From the NCBI GenBank assembly GCA_016795425.1, contig JAEUHG010000067.1, positions 62,001-126,000 of the forward strand: a DNA stretch of 64,000 nt. Direction: 5' to 3'. The DNA comes from Verrucomicrobiales bacterium (GTDB taxonomy: Bacteria > Verrucomicrobiota > Verrucomicrobiia > Limisphaerales > CAIMTB01). The notes under the pieces are model-generated. The model was not told the origin of the DNA and did no database searches. It was given only the letters and a program-made list of their open reading frames with translations. This document shows, in pieces, positions 37,719-47,048 of the stretch (position 1 is the stretch's first letter; every line of letters starts with the position of its first letter). A program made the translations under genes and the position numbers.

Positions 37719-39092
37719 GTGTCGCCGCAGCAGACACTACGCACGTCCGTTAGCCTGGCCGGGGTTGGCTTGCACGGGGGGAACAAGGTGCAGATGACCT
37801 TCCTCCCGGCGCCGCCCAACACCGGGATCCGGTTTCGTCGGATTGATCTGGAAGGCCGCCCCGAGATTGAGGGGCGGGTGGATCATGTTGGAGATACGAC
37901 GCGTTCGACCACCTTGGTGCGCGGCAATGCACGCGTGCATACCGTCGAGCACATCATGGCGGCATTTTCCGGGTGCGGCATCGACAACGCCGTGGTGGAG
38001 CTGGACGCCAGCGAACCGCCGATCGGCGATGGCAGTTCCTTGCCGTACGTCCAAATGATCCAACAGGCGGGACTCCTGCCCCAGGCCGAAGGCCGACAGC
38101 CGTACCAATTGACCGAGCCCATCGAACTGGTGGCCGGTGACAGCACGCTGGTGGCGCTGCCGCACGACCGGCTGAAGATCACCTGCACCAATGCCGATCG
38201 TACCGGGCGTTACACCCAGGTGTTTTCAGTCGAAGTGACCCCCGAGTCCTGGGTGTCGGAACTGGCGCCGGCGCGAACATTCTGTTTCTTTGAGGAGATC
38301 GAGGCATTGGTGAAGAATGGGTTGATCAAGGGCGGCAGCCTGGAGAACGCGGTCGTGATCCGCGACGATGCGGTCTTGACGACCGAGCCGCTGCGCTTCG
38401 CCGATGAATTCGTGCGGCACAAGATTCTCGACGTCGTGGGCGATCTGGCGTTGATCGGGCGGCCATTGCAGGCCCATGTCGTGGCGGTGCGACCCAGCCA
38501 CGGGACGAACTGCGAACTGGCACGGCAAATCGTCGAGCAGATGCGGAGGCCGGAGGCAGTGATGAACGCCTTCGTCCCGCCGGCTCCGCCGAAAACCACG
38601 TCCGCGAGATCGACCCCTGCGTCAGAGGGTGGATCGAACGCGGTGGCGGCAGTTGCCGAGGTTGCGAACATGGGCATCGATTATGTGATGCGCCTGCTGC
38701 CGCACCGCTACCCGTTTTTGATGGTGGATCGGGTGACCAAGGTGGAAGGCAACCACATTGTGGCCCTTAAGAATGTGACCATCAATGAGCCGTATTTCGT
38801 GGGGCACTTCCCCGGACACCCCATCATGCCGGGCGTCCTCCAACTGGAGGCAATCGCCCAGGTGGCCGGGATCCTGATGCTCCGCCAGGCTGAGAATGTC
38901 GGAAAGCTGGCCTACTTCATGTCCGCTGAAAGCGTGAAGTGGCGGCGTCCGGTCCGGCCTGGGGACCAATTGATCATCGACGTGGAACTGACCAAGAGCC
39001 GGGGCAAGATCGGGCGCGCCAAGGGCGTTTGCTCGGTGGGCGGAGAGACGGTCAGTGAAGCCGAGGTGACCTTTATGCTTACCGACGGTTGA
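37719..39092 (+). CDS. lpxC-fabZ: LpxC-FabZ bifunctional fusion (UDP-3-O-acyl-GlcNAc deacetylase / 3-hydroxyacyl-ACP dehydratase)
   Basis: A 457-residue fusion. The LpxC half (about 1-285) commits UDP-acyl-GlcNAc to lipid A; zinc ligands correspond to His78 (HTVEHIMAAF), His234 and Asp238 (RHKILDVVGDL), with His261 as the catalytic His (RPSHGTNCE). The FabZ half (about 310-457) has the active His329 (LLPHRYPFLMVDR) and Glu in PGVLQLEAIAQ, and dehydrates 3-hydroxyacyl-ACP. Such fusions are known in Bacteroidetes, Chlorobi and Verrucomicrobia. The open frame runs back to 37170 through the repeats; GTG at 37719 (MSPQQTLRTSVSLAGVGLHGG) is the family start. Stop and lpxA start share one base. Confidence 0.95.
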   Translation: MSPQQTLRTSVSLAGVGLHGGNKVQMTFLPAPPNTGIRFRRIDLEGRPEIEGRVDHVGDTTRSTTLVRGNARVHTVEHIMAAFSGCGIDNAVVELDASEPPIGDGSSLPYVQMIQQAGLLPQAEGRQPYQLTEPIELVAGDSTLVALPHDRLKITCTNADRTGRYTQVFSVEVTPESWVSELAPARTFCFFEEIEALVKNGLIKGGSLENAVVIRDDAVLTTEPLRFADEFVRHKILDVVGDLALIGRPLQAHVVAVRPSHGTNCELARQIVEQMRRPEAVMNAFVPPAPPKTTSARSTPASEGGSNAVAAVAEVANMGIDYVMRLLPHRYPFLMVDRVTKVEGNHIVALKNVTINEPYFVGHFPGHPIMPGVLQLEAIAQVAGILMLRQAENVGKLAYFMSAESVKWRRPVRPGDQLIIDVELTKSRGKIGRAKGVCSVGGETVSEAEVTFMLTDG

Positions 39093-39883
39093 TGCACGCG
39101 GCTGTTCCAGCGACCCCGGTGATTCATCCGACCGCCGTCGTGCATCCGACGACCCGAATTGGGGACGGATGCGAGATCGGACCCTATTGTGTCTTGGGGC
39201 CGAATGTTGTGTTGGGGGCACGGAACCGGCTGCATAGCCACGTGGTCATCGATGGTCATACGGTATTGGGGGACGGCAACGAGGTGTTTCCGTTCGCCAG
39301 CATTGGTCTGAAGACCCAGGACCTTAAGTTCCGGGGCGGCACGACGCGAACCGAGATCGGCGACGAGAACACGATTCGCGAGGCGGTCACGATCCATAGT
39401 GCGACCGGGGATGGCGAGGTCACCCGACTGGGGTCGCACAATCACATCCTGGCCTACAGCCACATCGCCCACAACGTGGAGCTGGGAAATCACGTCATCA
39501 TTTCCAGCGCCGGTTTGGCGGGGCATGTGGTCGTCGAAGACCGTGCCATCGTAGGGGGCCATTCGTTGGTCCACCAATTCTGCCGCGTCGGGACCATGGC
39601 CATCGTGGGGGGGTGCTCCAAGGTCGTGCAGGACGTGCCGCCGTACATGTTGGCGGACGGAAACCCGGCCACAGCCCGCACGATCAACAAGGTGGGGCTG
39701 GAACGGAACAATGTATCGGAGGAGGCGACGGCTGCATTGAAGCTCGCCTTTCGTTGGTTATTTCGCGAAGACCTATCCATCTCGAACGCGCTGGCACGCA
39801 TTGAACGTGATTTGCCGCCTCTTCCCGAGTTGCGGCACCTGGTTCGTTTCATCCGCGCCAGTGACCGGGGCATAAGCAAGTAA
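39092..39883 (+). CDS. lpxA: UDP-N-acetylglucosamine acyltransferase
   Basis: First enzyme of lipid A synthesis, transferring a 3-hydroxyacyl chain from ACP to UDP-GlcNAc; cytosolic trimer. The left-handed beta-helix hexapeptides are visible (IHPTAVVHPTTRIGDGCEIGPY and so on), with the catalytic His expected in the AYSHIAHNVELGNHV region, GGHSLVHQFCRVG, and the helical C-terminus. It has 263 residues, the normal length. The ATG overlaps the lpxC-fabZ stop by one base (TGATG), so translation is coupled. I do not see lpxD or lpxB in the window. Confidence 0.96.
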   Translation: MHAAVPATPVIHPTAVVHPTTRIGDGCEIGPYCVLGPNVVLGARNRLHSHVVIDGHTVLGDGNEVFPFASIGLKTQDLKFRGGTTRTEIGDENTIREAVTIHSATGDGEVTRLGSHNHILAYSHIAHNVELGNHVIISSAGLAGHVVVEDRAIVGGHSLVHQFCRVGTMAIVGGCSKVVQDVPPYMLADGNPATARTINKVGLERNNVSEEATAALKLAFRWLFREDLSISNALARIERDLPPLPELRHLVRFIRASDRGISK

Positions 39884-39981
39884 TGGCAACGTTGCTGAAA
39901 GGATGTACCGCCCCGTCCACCATGCAGAGCCCGTGCGTTCCGTCGGTGAAAACAACAACTGCAAGTCCGAATCCCTAGCTC

Positions 39982-41772
39982 ATGAGTTCTGAAACCGACA
40001 CTCCGTCCTCGTCACCGGGCGGATCACGTCCCGCTGCGCGCCGCCGAACCGGCCGCGGGCGGACATTTCGTCCCCGGCATCGCCTGTCCAAGCCGAAGCT
40101 CGCTACCCAAGAGGAATCCGCCGGAGTTCCGGCCGCTGAGGGGACCGGGGCCGCTCCGGCCCATCTCGACGATGGCGTTCCGCCGGAGAACCTTCCAGTA
40201 CTGGGGGCATCCGAGGTGACCCCTGATTCCGAGGTCGGCGACGTTTCTGACGGGGAACACCCCCGCGCGGAATCGCCACGGCGACGTGCTTCGGATGACG
40301 CCGACGAGGAGCGCGCCCCGGACTTCGACGCTGAACCGGATGCCGATCCTGGCGCTTCGGACGACGAACCGAGTTCCGAAAGGAACCCGGAAATCGAGCG
40401 AGACCCTGCCCGCGATCGCGAGACCTCCCGCCGAGGCCATGAGGATACTCCCCCTTCCTACGCTCGCCGTGAGGAACTCACCGAATGGGGCCCGCCTCCC
40501 GAGCCCAGGCGCCAGCCCGGCCCGCGCCGGGAGGAACCGCGGGGCCTTCGACGCGATGAACCGCGAGACGTCCGACGTGATGAGCCGCGCGATATTCGGC
40601 GCGATGACCCGCGGGATGTCCGGCGCGACGAGCCGCGTGACATTCGACGTGATGAACCGCGTGAATACCGTCGGTCTGAGCCGCGCGAGCCGCGCCGCGA
40701 GGAGCCACGCGACCCCCGGCGCGAGGAAGCGCGCGAGCCACGCCGTGAGGAATCGCGCGAGCCACGCCGTGAGGACGTGCGCGAGCCTCGGCGTGAAGAG
40801 TATCGCGATCGGCGCCGAGACGAACCACGTGACTATCGCCGGGACGATCCGCGCGAGCCACGAGAGGTGCGGGAACCGCGGCGAGATTATCCCCACGACG
40901 AGGTGAGGGACGACGTGCAGGATCCTGCGCTCGACGAGGGACCCATCGAGGCCGGGGATGGCGGACGCGACGATGTGCCGCCGTCCATGGTTCCGGGTTC
41001 GGTCGAGGCGCTGTCGTACCGGCCGGCGTCACCGCGTTCGGTCGAACAGGCAGTGCTTGAGGTCAAGCAAGTGGTCGACGCCTTGCATCGTGCCTTGCAC
41101 GACATGGAGGAAGTTCTGGAGCTGCTCGAGGACGCCGAGTTGCAGAAGGTGGCGGACGAGAAAGAAATTCAGCGGTTGCAGGAGGTTCTGAAGCAGTTCA
41201 CTCAGGTCCGGGAGCGCGTCAGTAGCGCACCGGCCGCCGTGACTCAGTCGCTCCGCCGCCGGGAACCTCCGCCGCCTCCGGCTCCGACAGCGCCAACGGC
41301 CAGCGCTCCGCTTCCGCCACCCATGGCGGCTCCGGTGCCGCCGCCGCCGCCAGTACCTCCCCCACCGCCGGCGCCACTGCCTCCGCCTCCGGCACCAGTG
41401 ATTCCCACCGACCTTCCACCCGGCAGCTACGGCTACGGCCAGCCGATGCCGCCGCCGTATGGCTCCGGCCAGGGCCAGGGGTATGGATACGGTCAGAGTC
41501 ATGGACAAGGACATGGCTACGGCCACGGACACGGTCATGGCCATGGACAGGACGATCGGCATGGCGGCGGGGGCCGTCGCCGTCGCCGCGGGCGCGGACG
41601 TGGACGTGGACGACCCCAGGGAGGTCAGGGCGGCGGATCGCAGAACAAGGGGGCGTCGTCGCACTATGGAGGCGACCAAGGCTACCGCTATGACGGCCCG
41701 CGTTCGGGGAACGAAGGGATTCGACCTCCGGACGGCGGTCCTCTGGAGCGCGGCGAAGACGCACCGTCCTGA
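39982..41772 (+). CDS. low-complexity RRDEPRD-repeat / proline-rich / RG-box protein
   Basis: A 596-residue, almost fully disordered protein; I recognise no family. Layout: basic N-terminus ([16 protein letters not shown]), acidic region (about 60-150), about 15 octapeptide repeats of RRDEPRDx type (182-303), an acidic linker, a predicted coiled coil (about 354-413, [19 protein letters not shown]...), polyproline (428-476), a Gly/Tyr/Gln and then His-Gly repeat stretch ([11 protein letters not shown]) and an Arg-Gly box ([13 protein letters not shown]). Such mixed-charge and RG-rich tails commonly bind RNA or drive condensate formation, which is inference here. It follows lpxA by 98 bp and is free of a signal peptide, so cytosolic. 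Confidence 0.75.
   Translation: MSSETDTPSSSPGGSRPAARRRTGRGRTFRPRHRLSKPKLATQEESAGVPAAEGTGAAPAHLDDGVPPENLPVLGASEVTPDSEVGDVSDGEHPRAESPRRRASDDADEERAPDFDAEPDADPGASDDEPSSERNPEIERDPARDRETSRRGHEDTPPSYARREELTEWGPPPEPRRQPGPRREEPRGLRRDEPRDVRRDEPRDIRRDDPRDVRRDEPRDIRRDEPREYRRSEPREPRREEPRDPRREEAREPRREESREPRREDVREPRREEYRDRRRDEPRDYRRDDPREPREVREPRRDYPHDEVRDDVQDPALDEGPIEAGDGGRDDVPPSMVPGSVEALSYRPASPRSVEQAVLEVKQVVDALHRALHDMEEVLELLEDAELQKVADEKEIQRLQEVLKQFTQVRERVSSAPAAVTQSLRRREPPPPPAPTAPTASAPLPPPMAAPVPPPPPVPPPPPAPLPPPPAPVIPTDLPPGSYGYGQPMPPPYGSGQGQGYGYGQSHGQGHGYGHGHGHGHGQDDRHGGGGRRRRRGRGRGRGRPQGGQGGGSQNKGASSHYGGDQGYRYDGPRSGNEGIRPPDGGPLERGEDAPS
40525..40890 (+). repeat. 24-bp tandem repeat array inside the RRDEPRD protein gene
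   Basis: About 15 in-frame 24-bp units encoding the octapeptide Arg-Arg-Asp/Glu-Glu-Pro-Arg-Asp/Glu-x. Units differ mainly at silent positions and at the eighth residue (Val, Ile, Tyr, Pro), while the Arg-Arg and Pro-Arg positions are nearly invariant. No unit breaks the frame except a shortened one near 40861. Confidence 0.9.
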
Positions 41773-41792
41773 GTCCGTCACCCGCCTCGGAT

Positions 41793-42695
41793 ATGCACCC
41801 TTCATCGCACTTGGATCGCCGGCGCTTCCTGGCGTCGGCGGGAATCCTCATGGCTGGGGCCGCCGGTTGGACGGCGGCGGCGGCGGACGAGTCACGCCCG
41901 AAACTTCGCAAGGCGATCATGTTCGGCACCGTCGGCGTTCCCGGCTCGGTGCTGGAGAAGTTCAAGGCCGTGAAAGCGGCCGGTTTCGAGGGGGTGGAGC
42001 CGAACGGAGGGATGGACCAGGACGAAGTGTTAAGGGCGATGGACGCCACTGGGCTTCAGGCGGCCAGCGTCTGTTGTCACACGCATTGGGCCAAGCCGTT
42101 GTCTGATCCTGTCCCGGCGAACCGGGAGATGGGACTGGAAGGACTGCGACAGTCTTTGCGCGACGCCAAGCGTTACGGGGCGGGATCGGTGCTGCTGGTT
42201 CCGGCGGTGGTGAACCAGACGGTCAGTTATGCCGAGGCCTGGGATCGTTCCGTGGCCGAGATCCGGAAGGCTATTCCGTTGGCTGCGGAATTGAAGGTGA
42301 CGATTTCCATCGAGAACGTCTGGAACAACTTCCTGCTCAGCCCCATCGAAGCCGCCCGCTACGTTGACGAGTTCAACAGCGAATGGGTGGGGTGGCATTT
42401 CGACATCGGCAATGTCGTCGTTTATGGCTGGCCTGAGCAGTGGATTCGCGTGCTCGGCAAACGCATCCGACGCCTTCACCTGAAGGAATACAGCCGCGAG
42501 AAGGCTGACAAGGAAGGCAAGTGGGCCGGCTTCAACGTCGAGTTCCACAAGGGGAGCAACGATTGGCCGGCCATTCTCCGTGCCCTCGGCACCATTGGCT
42601 ACGAGGGGTGGGCCATTGCCGAACAAGGCGGAGGGGGCACGCCTGCCGGACTCGCAAAGTTGTCCGACGATATCACCAGAATCTTCGCGGCTTGA
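41793..42695 (+). CDS. Tat-exported sugar isomerase/epimerase-like TIM barrel protein
   Basis: A 300-residue protein with the twin-arginine signal LDRRRFLASAGILMAGAAG, so exported folded. The mature part is an AP_endonuc_2/xylose-isomerase-like TIM barrel (PF01261 type). Metal-binding residues are expected at Glu in SIENVWNN, Asp in HFDIGN, His in RRLHLKEY and Glu in WAIAEQGGG. The substrate is unknown; these often act as hydroxypyruvate isomerase or sugar epimerases. It starts 20 bp after the stop of the RG-box protein. Confidence 0.88.
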   Translation: MHPSSHLDRRRFLASAGILMAGAAGWTAAAADESRPKLRKAIMFGTVGVPGSVLEKFKAVKAAGFEGVEPNGGMDQDEVLRAMDATGLQAASVCCHTHWAKPLSDPVPANREMGLEGLRQSLRDAKRYGAGSVLLVPAVVNQTVSYAEAWDRSVAEIRKAIPLAAELKVTISIENVWNNFLLSPIEAARYVDEFNSEWVGWHFDIGNVVVYGWPEQWIRVLGKRIRRLHLKEYSREKADKEGKWAGFNVEFHKGSNDWPAILRALGTIGYEGWAIAEQGGGGTPAGLAKLSDDITRIFAA

Positions 42696-42743
42696 GAAAG
42701 CGCCGCCGCGGAATGCCTCGCCGCTGTTCCACGGCTGCGGCCG

Positions 42744-43697
42744 TCATTCAGCGTCCGGCACCTTCCACAAGGACGGAATCCGGTCCTTGCGCGCGTCCTT
42801 CCAGACCGACGGATAGGTTCGTCGGGAAAAGGCGCGTTCGGTGACGCCGGCGGCGGTGCAGGCCATCAGGCGTACTTCGGCCTTCAACAGGCGGGGTCGC
42901 CCCAGTGTCCGGACGAGCTCGGGGGCCAACGCCGGGGCTGGGTTTCGATCGAGCACCAGGTAACTCACCGGCAGGCTGCGAAGGTCGATTTCGAGCATTT
43001 TGGCGAATCGCCCCCAGAAGGGGTCCATGAACACTTCGGGGGGTGGCGACGCAAAATGGTGGCACCAATGGGATTCATTCCCGGGGGCGAGAATGCCGCA
43101 ACGCTCGGCGTGGGGGCACGGGGCGATGACATGAAATTGGGAGCGGAGACGCTCCCGAATGGCGATCAAAGCAAGACTGGCCTCGTAGGTGCCAGGCTCC
43201 ACCCATAGCACTGCGGAAGCGCCGGCGATTTCTTCGAGCAGGGCGTCGACCTGGGCCGGCTGCAATTCGGTGAGGACGTGGCTGAGCAGAATCATCGAGG
43301 CGACGGCCTCGCCGCGACCCTGGTGGACCGGCATTCCCGGGAACCGTGAGGCAACACGTTGGGCCGCGTAGCGCTGGGCCTGGGGCGACCGGTCGATCAA
43401 TCGAACCGACTCGACAGCGTCCACGCCGAAGTGGTCAAGGAAGGCGCGGGTGGCGATGCCGGTGCCGCAACCCCAATCGACGAGTTCGGTGCGCGGAGGC
43501 TGCCAGCCGCGCCGGGCCAGTTCGGCCAGCACAAAGTCCCATTTCCAACCGATTCGCTGGGCGAAGGTGGCGTCGTAACTGGCGAGCGTCGAAGGGTGGT
43601 CCCAGTAATCCCGGTCGCCGGCGGTGCCCTTGAGAAAGGCGAGGCGAAGTCGTTCGAGCGCCTGCCAATCCACTTTGTCTGCACCGGAAGAACTCAT
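42744..43697 (-). CDS. Rsm22/METTL17-like SAM-dependent methyltransferase-fold protein
   Basis: A 317-residue protein. The Rossmann SAM motif is VDWGCGTGIATRAF (about 74-87), with a conserved SHVLTEL stretch. Downstream are Cys194 and Cys200 (CPHAERC), Cys212 (SHWCHHF) and Cys280 (LMACTAAG), the pattern of four cysteines that bind an iron-sulfur cluster in mitochondrial METTL17/Rsm22. In that family the protein helps assemble the small ribosomal subunit. The start has AGAGGA six bases upstream; its ATGA overlaps the stop of the preceding methyltransferase gene, so translation is coupled. Confidence 0.85.
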   Translation of the reverse strand: MSSSGADKVDWQALERLRLAFLKGTAGDRDYWDHPSTLASYDATFAQRIGWKWDFVLAELARRGWQPPRTELVDWGCGTGIATRAFLDHFGVDAVESVRLIDRSPQAQRYAAQRVASRFPGMPVHQGRGEAVASMILLSHVLTELQPAQVDALLEEIAGASAVLWVEPGTYEASLALIAIRERLRSQFHVIAPCPHAERCGILAPGNESHWCHHFASPPPEVFMDPFWGRFAKMLEIDLRSLPVSYLVLDRNPAPALAPELVRTLGRPRLLKAEVRLMACTAAGVTERAFSRRTYPSVWKDARKDRIPSLWKVPDAE

Positions 43698-44872
43698 GGG
43701 GATTCCTCTTTGCCGGCAGGGGACTCAAGCAGGTGCATCCACGGCGTGTCGTGAATCCCGAAATGGTGAAGCAACGCGCGCATCCGCGCTTGCAGCCGGG
43801 CGTCCGAAAAAGGAGTGCGGACACGCACGGCGGTGACCAGGAGGTTCTTCGGGGTGTGCTCGGAAGCGACGAACTCCGTGAGGCGCACCCGGTAGCCGGC
43901 CCACTCGAGAACCAGCGCCCGAAGGCCGTCAGTGAGCCATTCAGCGAACCGTTCCTCCAGGAGACCGTGCTCGAGCAGGGGGGCAAGGAGCTCGGGCGAG
44001 GCGAGCTGCGGGCGAACGGACTGGTGACAGCACGGGGCCACGACGATGAGCTGCGCACCGGCGTTGATGCCGCGCAGGACCGCGTCATCGGTGGCAGTGT
44101 CGCAGGCATGTAACGCGATGAGACCGTCGATGCGTTCGAAGCGGGCCTGATCGATGCGACCGGCTTGGAAGCGGAGGCCTTCGAGACCCAGGGACGTCGC
44201 CCGTTGCTGCGCTTCCATCACCAGTTCCTGTCGCAGTTCGATGCCGATGACCTGGGCTTCGAGGGCAAGCTTGCGGCGAAGCAGGTGCCAGGCGGCAAAG
44301 GTCAGCGCACCGCGCCCACAGCCCATGTCCACCACAGTGACCTGCGTGCCGGGCGTCCAGCCGCATTCAACAACATGGTGCCCGAGAATCTCGGTGTAGC
44401 GTTGGATCTGTTGATATTTGTCGGCCTGCTTGGGCGTCGGCTTGCCGTGGACGTCGGTAAGGCCGAGGGCGTGGAGCCAATCCTGGCCGGAGGCATCGAC
44501 GGCGCGGTGTTTGGCGCGATCGTGATGGCGAGTCGGCGCCTCAGTCTGGCTGGGGCGATGACTGGTGAGTCGCGGGGGAGCGCCGGGCTTGGTGCTCAAC
44601 TGCCAATCCTTGGCCAAGGTGCCGAGCAAGGCGGCAGAGAACCCGGTGGCCGAGTCGAGTTGTGAACGGAGCCAGGCCTCGGTTTCCTGAACCGCGAGGT
44701 TGCGGGTGCTGTCCCGTCGAGCCTCGCGGGTGGTAATCGAGAGCATGGGCGCGCCACGAATGGCGATAAGGCGCGCCTGGATGCGGTGGATGCCGGGTGC
44801 CGGGCTGAGCGGCGAGGACAGAACCAGGCGCACGAACGAGTCATTGGCAATCGCCGACAGGGTCAATCGCAC
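43694..44872 (-). CDS. class I SAM-dependent methyltransferase (Methyltransf_32-like)
   Basis: About 392 residues. The N-terminal domain begins with RLTLSAIANDSFVRLVL, followed by the helical lead-in QADKYQQIQRYTEIL, the SAM loop VVDMGCGRGALTFA, GIELRQELVMEAQ, the HACDTATDDAVLRG motif and the conserved Cys-Cys-His of VVAPCCHQSV. The frame is open from 45082 but overlaps htpG; I take the GTG at 44872, which falls after the htpG stop, as a plausible start (an ATG at 44956 would overlap htpG by 35 bp). Substrate not known; coupling to an Rsm22-like gene suggests RNA or ribosome modification (inference). Confidence 0.8.
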   Translation of the reverse strand: MRLTLSAIANDSFVRLVLSSPLSPAPGIHRIQARLIAIRGAPMLSITTREARRDSTRNLAVQETEAWLRSQLDSATGFSAALLGTLAKDWQLSTKPGAPPRLTSHRPSQTEAPTRHHDRAKHRAVDASGQDWLHALGLTDVHGKPTPKQADKYQQIQRYTEILGHHVVECGWTPGTQVTVVDMGCGRGALTFAAWHLLRRKLALEAQVIGIELRQELVMEAQQRATSLGLEGLRFQAGRIDQARFERIDGLIALHACDTATDDAVLRGINAGAQLIVVAPCCHQSVRPQLASPELLAPLLEHGLLEERFAEWLTDGLRALVLEWAGYRVRLTEFVASEHTPKNLLVTAVRVRTPFSDARLQARMRALLHHFGIHDTPWMHLLESPAGKEESP

Positions 44873-44921
44873 GAACGCGTCGACGCCGGATTCCGGCGTC
44901 GACGTTGCGCCCGGTGATGCG

Positions 44922-46763
44922 TCACTTCGGGGTGACGACGCGTTCCATGAGTTCATGCATGCGGCGCAGGAGCACCTGCGGATCATCGAGCAGTCCGGCA
45001 CCGAGTCGCGCACTGTCGAAGAGTTGTTCGGCGACTTTGGCAGCAAGAGGGGCGTCGGATTGACGGAGTTTTTCGAGTCCAACCACGACCGGATGGCGAG
45101 GATTGAGTTCGAGGTCGAGCTTGGATTTCTGGGCGGCGTTGTCCTGCTTCATGGCCTTCATGAGGCGCCGCATGGAGGAGGTCATGCCTTCCTCGCTGTC
45201 GCTGACGACGGCCGGACTATCGACGAGGCGCCTTGAGGAGCGGACCTCGCCGACTCGGTCACCGAGCGTTTCCTTGACGAAATTGGCCACCAACCGCGCG
45301 TCATCCTCCGAGAGTCCACCGTCGCCGGCTTCGACCTTGAGATCCGCCTTTTCGGCGGGTTTGACGGTTTTCCCCTCGAAGGCGCCGAGATGTTCAAAGA
45401 CGAATTCATCGACGGGTTCGTAGCTGAAGAGCACCTCGAGGCCAAGGGAGCGGAAGCCTTCGAAGTAGGGGGAACCCTCGGCGGCGGCGCGATTCGGCGC
45501 GGTGAGATGGAAGATCTCCGTCTGGCCCTCCTTCATGCGCTTGACGTAATCGCCGAGCGAGGTGGTTTGGCCGGCGGGGACGGCGGAGGATTCGAAGCGC
45601 AGGAGTTTGGCGAGCGCCTCGCGGTGTTCGAAGTCGGTGATGGCGCCTTCCTTGAGGAAACGGCTATGCGCGCCGTAGACTTTTTCAAAAGTCTCGGGTT
45701 CTTTCTCTCCCAACTCGGCGAGGAATTTGAGGAAGCGCCCGGTGATGGCCTTGTTGAGTTTTTTGAGCAGGGCGCTGTCCTGCATCGTTTCCCGCGAGAT
45801 GTTCAACGGCAGGTCCTCGGAGTCGACCACGCCCTTGAGAAAACGGAGCCAGTCCGGGAAAAGCCCGGGAGCCTTGGCTTGGATCAGGACTTTGCGGCAG
45901 TGGAGGTTGACCTCGGACTCGGATTTGCCGAGGCCCATGGTCTCGAGGTTGCGCGACGGAACGAAGAGCAGCGCCTGGATGGCAATTGGGGCATCGGCGT
46001 TGAAGTGGAGGCGAGCCAGTGGTGGTTCGGGATCATGCCCGATGAACTCGTAGAATTCCTTGTACTCCTCTTCCTTGATCTCGGATTTCGAACGGGCCCA
46101 GAGCGCCTGCACCGTGTTGATGGCCGCACCGTTGAGTTTGATGGGGAAGGGAACGAAATTGGAGTAGCGCTTGATGATGCGCTGAATCTGCCAGTTTTCG
46201 GAGAATTCCTTCGCGTCCTCCTTCAGGTGCAGGGTGATCTTGGTCCCGCGGGGTTGCTCACCCGCCGGCTCGATCTCGTAGCCGCCCGCACCGTCCGAGG
46301 TCCAGTGCCAGGCCGTGGAATCCGGCTGTGCCGACCGGGTAATCACCTCGACCTTGGTGGCGACCATAAAGGCCGAGTAAAAGCCCACACCAAACTGGCC
46401 GATCAGGTTGAGTGCCGGCTTTTCCTTGGCCTCCGCCACCTTTTGCAGGAACGCCTTGGAACCTGAATGTGCGATGGTACCCAGGTTCTCGACCAGTTCA
46501 TCGCGGGTCATGCCGATGCCGGCGTCCGTGATGATCAAGGTCTTCTCCTTTTCATCCGCGGTCAGTTGGATCTCGAGGGCCGCCTCCGGCTGAAGGATGG
46601 CTTGTCCCGAGGTTTGGAGGAACCGGAGTTTTTCCAGCGCATCGGCGGCGTTGGAGATCAATTCGCGGAGGAAGATCTCCCGGTCGGTGTAAAGCGAGTG
46701 GATGACGATGTCCAAGACCCGCTGGATCTCGGCTTGAAACGTGTGGTGTTCCTTCTGACTCAT
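44922..46763 (-). CDS. htpG: molecular chaperone HtpG (Hsp90)
   Basis: ATP-dependent cytosolic chaperone of 613 residues. The GHKL ATP site is visible in the N-terminal domain: ELISNAADALEKLR, ITDAGIGMTRDELVENLG and GQFGVGFYSAFMV. The middle domain has the catalytic Arg/Gln segment (LPLNISRETMQ). A C-terminal dimerisation part is present (PRHPVVVGLEKLR). The length is typical. It starts just upstream of a methyltransferase pair on the same strand, an unusual partnership. Confidence 0.96.
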   Translation of the reverse strand: MSQKEHHTFQAEIQRVLDIVIHSLYTDREIFLRELISNAADALEKLRFLQTSGQAILQPEAALEIQLTADEKEKTLIITDAGIGMTRDELVENLGTIAHSGSKAFLQKVAEAKEKPALNLIGQFGVGFYSAFMVATKVEVITRSAQPDSTAWHWTSDGAGGYEIEPAGEQPRGTKITLHLKEDAKEFSENWQIQRIIKRYSNFVPFPIKLNGAAINTVQALWARSKSEIKEEEYKEFYEFIGHDPEPPLARLHFNADAPIAIQALLFVPSRNLETMGLGKSESEVNLHCRKVLIQAKAPGLFPDWLRFLKGVVDSEDLPLNISRETMQDSALLKKLNKAITGRFLKFLAELGEKEPETFEKVYGAHSRFLKEGAITDFEHREALAKLLRFESSAVPAGQTTSLGDYVKRMKEGQTEIFHLTAPNRAAAEGSPYFEGFRSLGLEVLFSYEPVDEFVFEHLGAFEGKTVKPAEKADLKVEAGDGGLSEDDARLVANFVKETLGDRVGEVRSSRRLVDSPAVVSDSEEGMTSSMRRLMKAMKQDNAAQKSKLDLELNPRHPVVVGLEKLRQSDAPLAAKVAEQLFDSARLGAGLLDDPQVLLRRMHELMERVVTPK

Positions 46764-46910
46764 GGGCGTTGGAAGTAAAAAAAGACAGCCCCAAGGTCAA
46801 GGGGCGCTTGAGGGGGTAAGGGTGGGTGGGGAAGAGGGAAGAAGGAAGGGCGCAGTTGGCGGCGGCCACCTGCCGGGTCAGAATCGGCAAGGAACTGCGG
46901 TTCGAGCCTG

Positions 46911-46991
46911 GAAAGCGGTAGGGGTCTACCGCACTCGGCGCGTTGGTGAGCGCGAAGCGTCGTGGAGTGCGGCAGCCCTCTGCCGCTTTAC
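46911..46991. repeat. repeat B, separate copy
   Basis: Compact version of repeat B in the 285-bp gap between htpG and the amidotransferase-like gene. Hairpin one is GCGGTAG/CTACCGC (46915-46932), hairpin two is GCGGCAG/CTGCCGC (46969-46986). The outer AAAGCGG and CCGCTTT also pair, and the core has CGCGAAGCGTCG. The preceding 46764-46910 is purine-rich with no gene. Confidence 0.85.
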
Positions 46992-47048
46992 CCCTGGCAT
47001 CCATGCGCGACCCCTACTAGGACCGCTCGGTCAGGCGCCTGATCAGGA

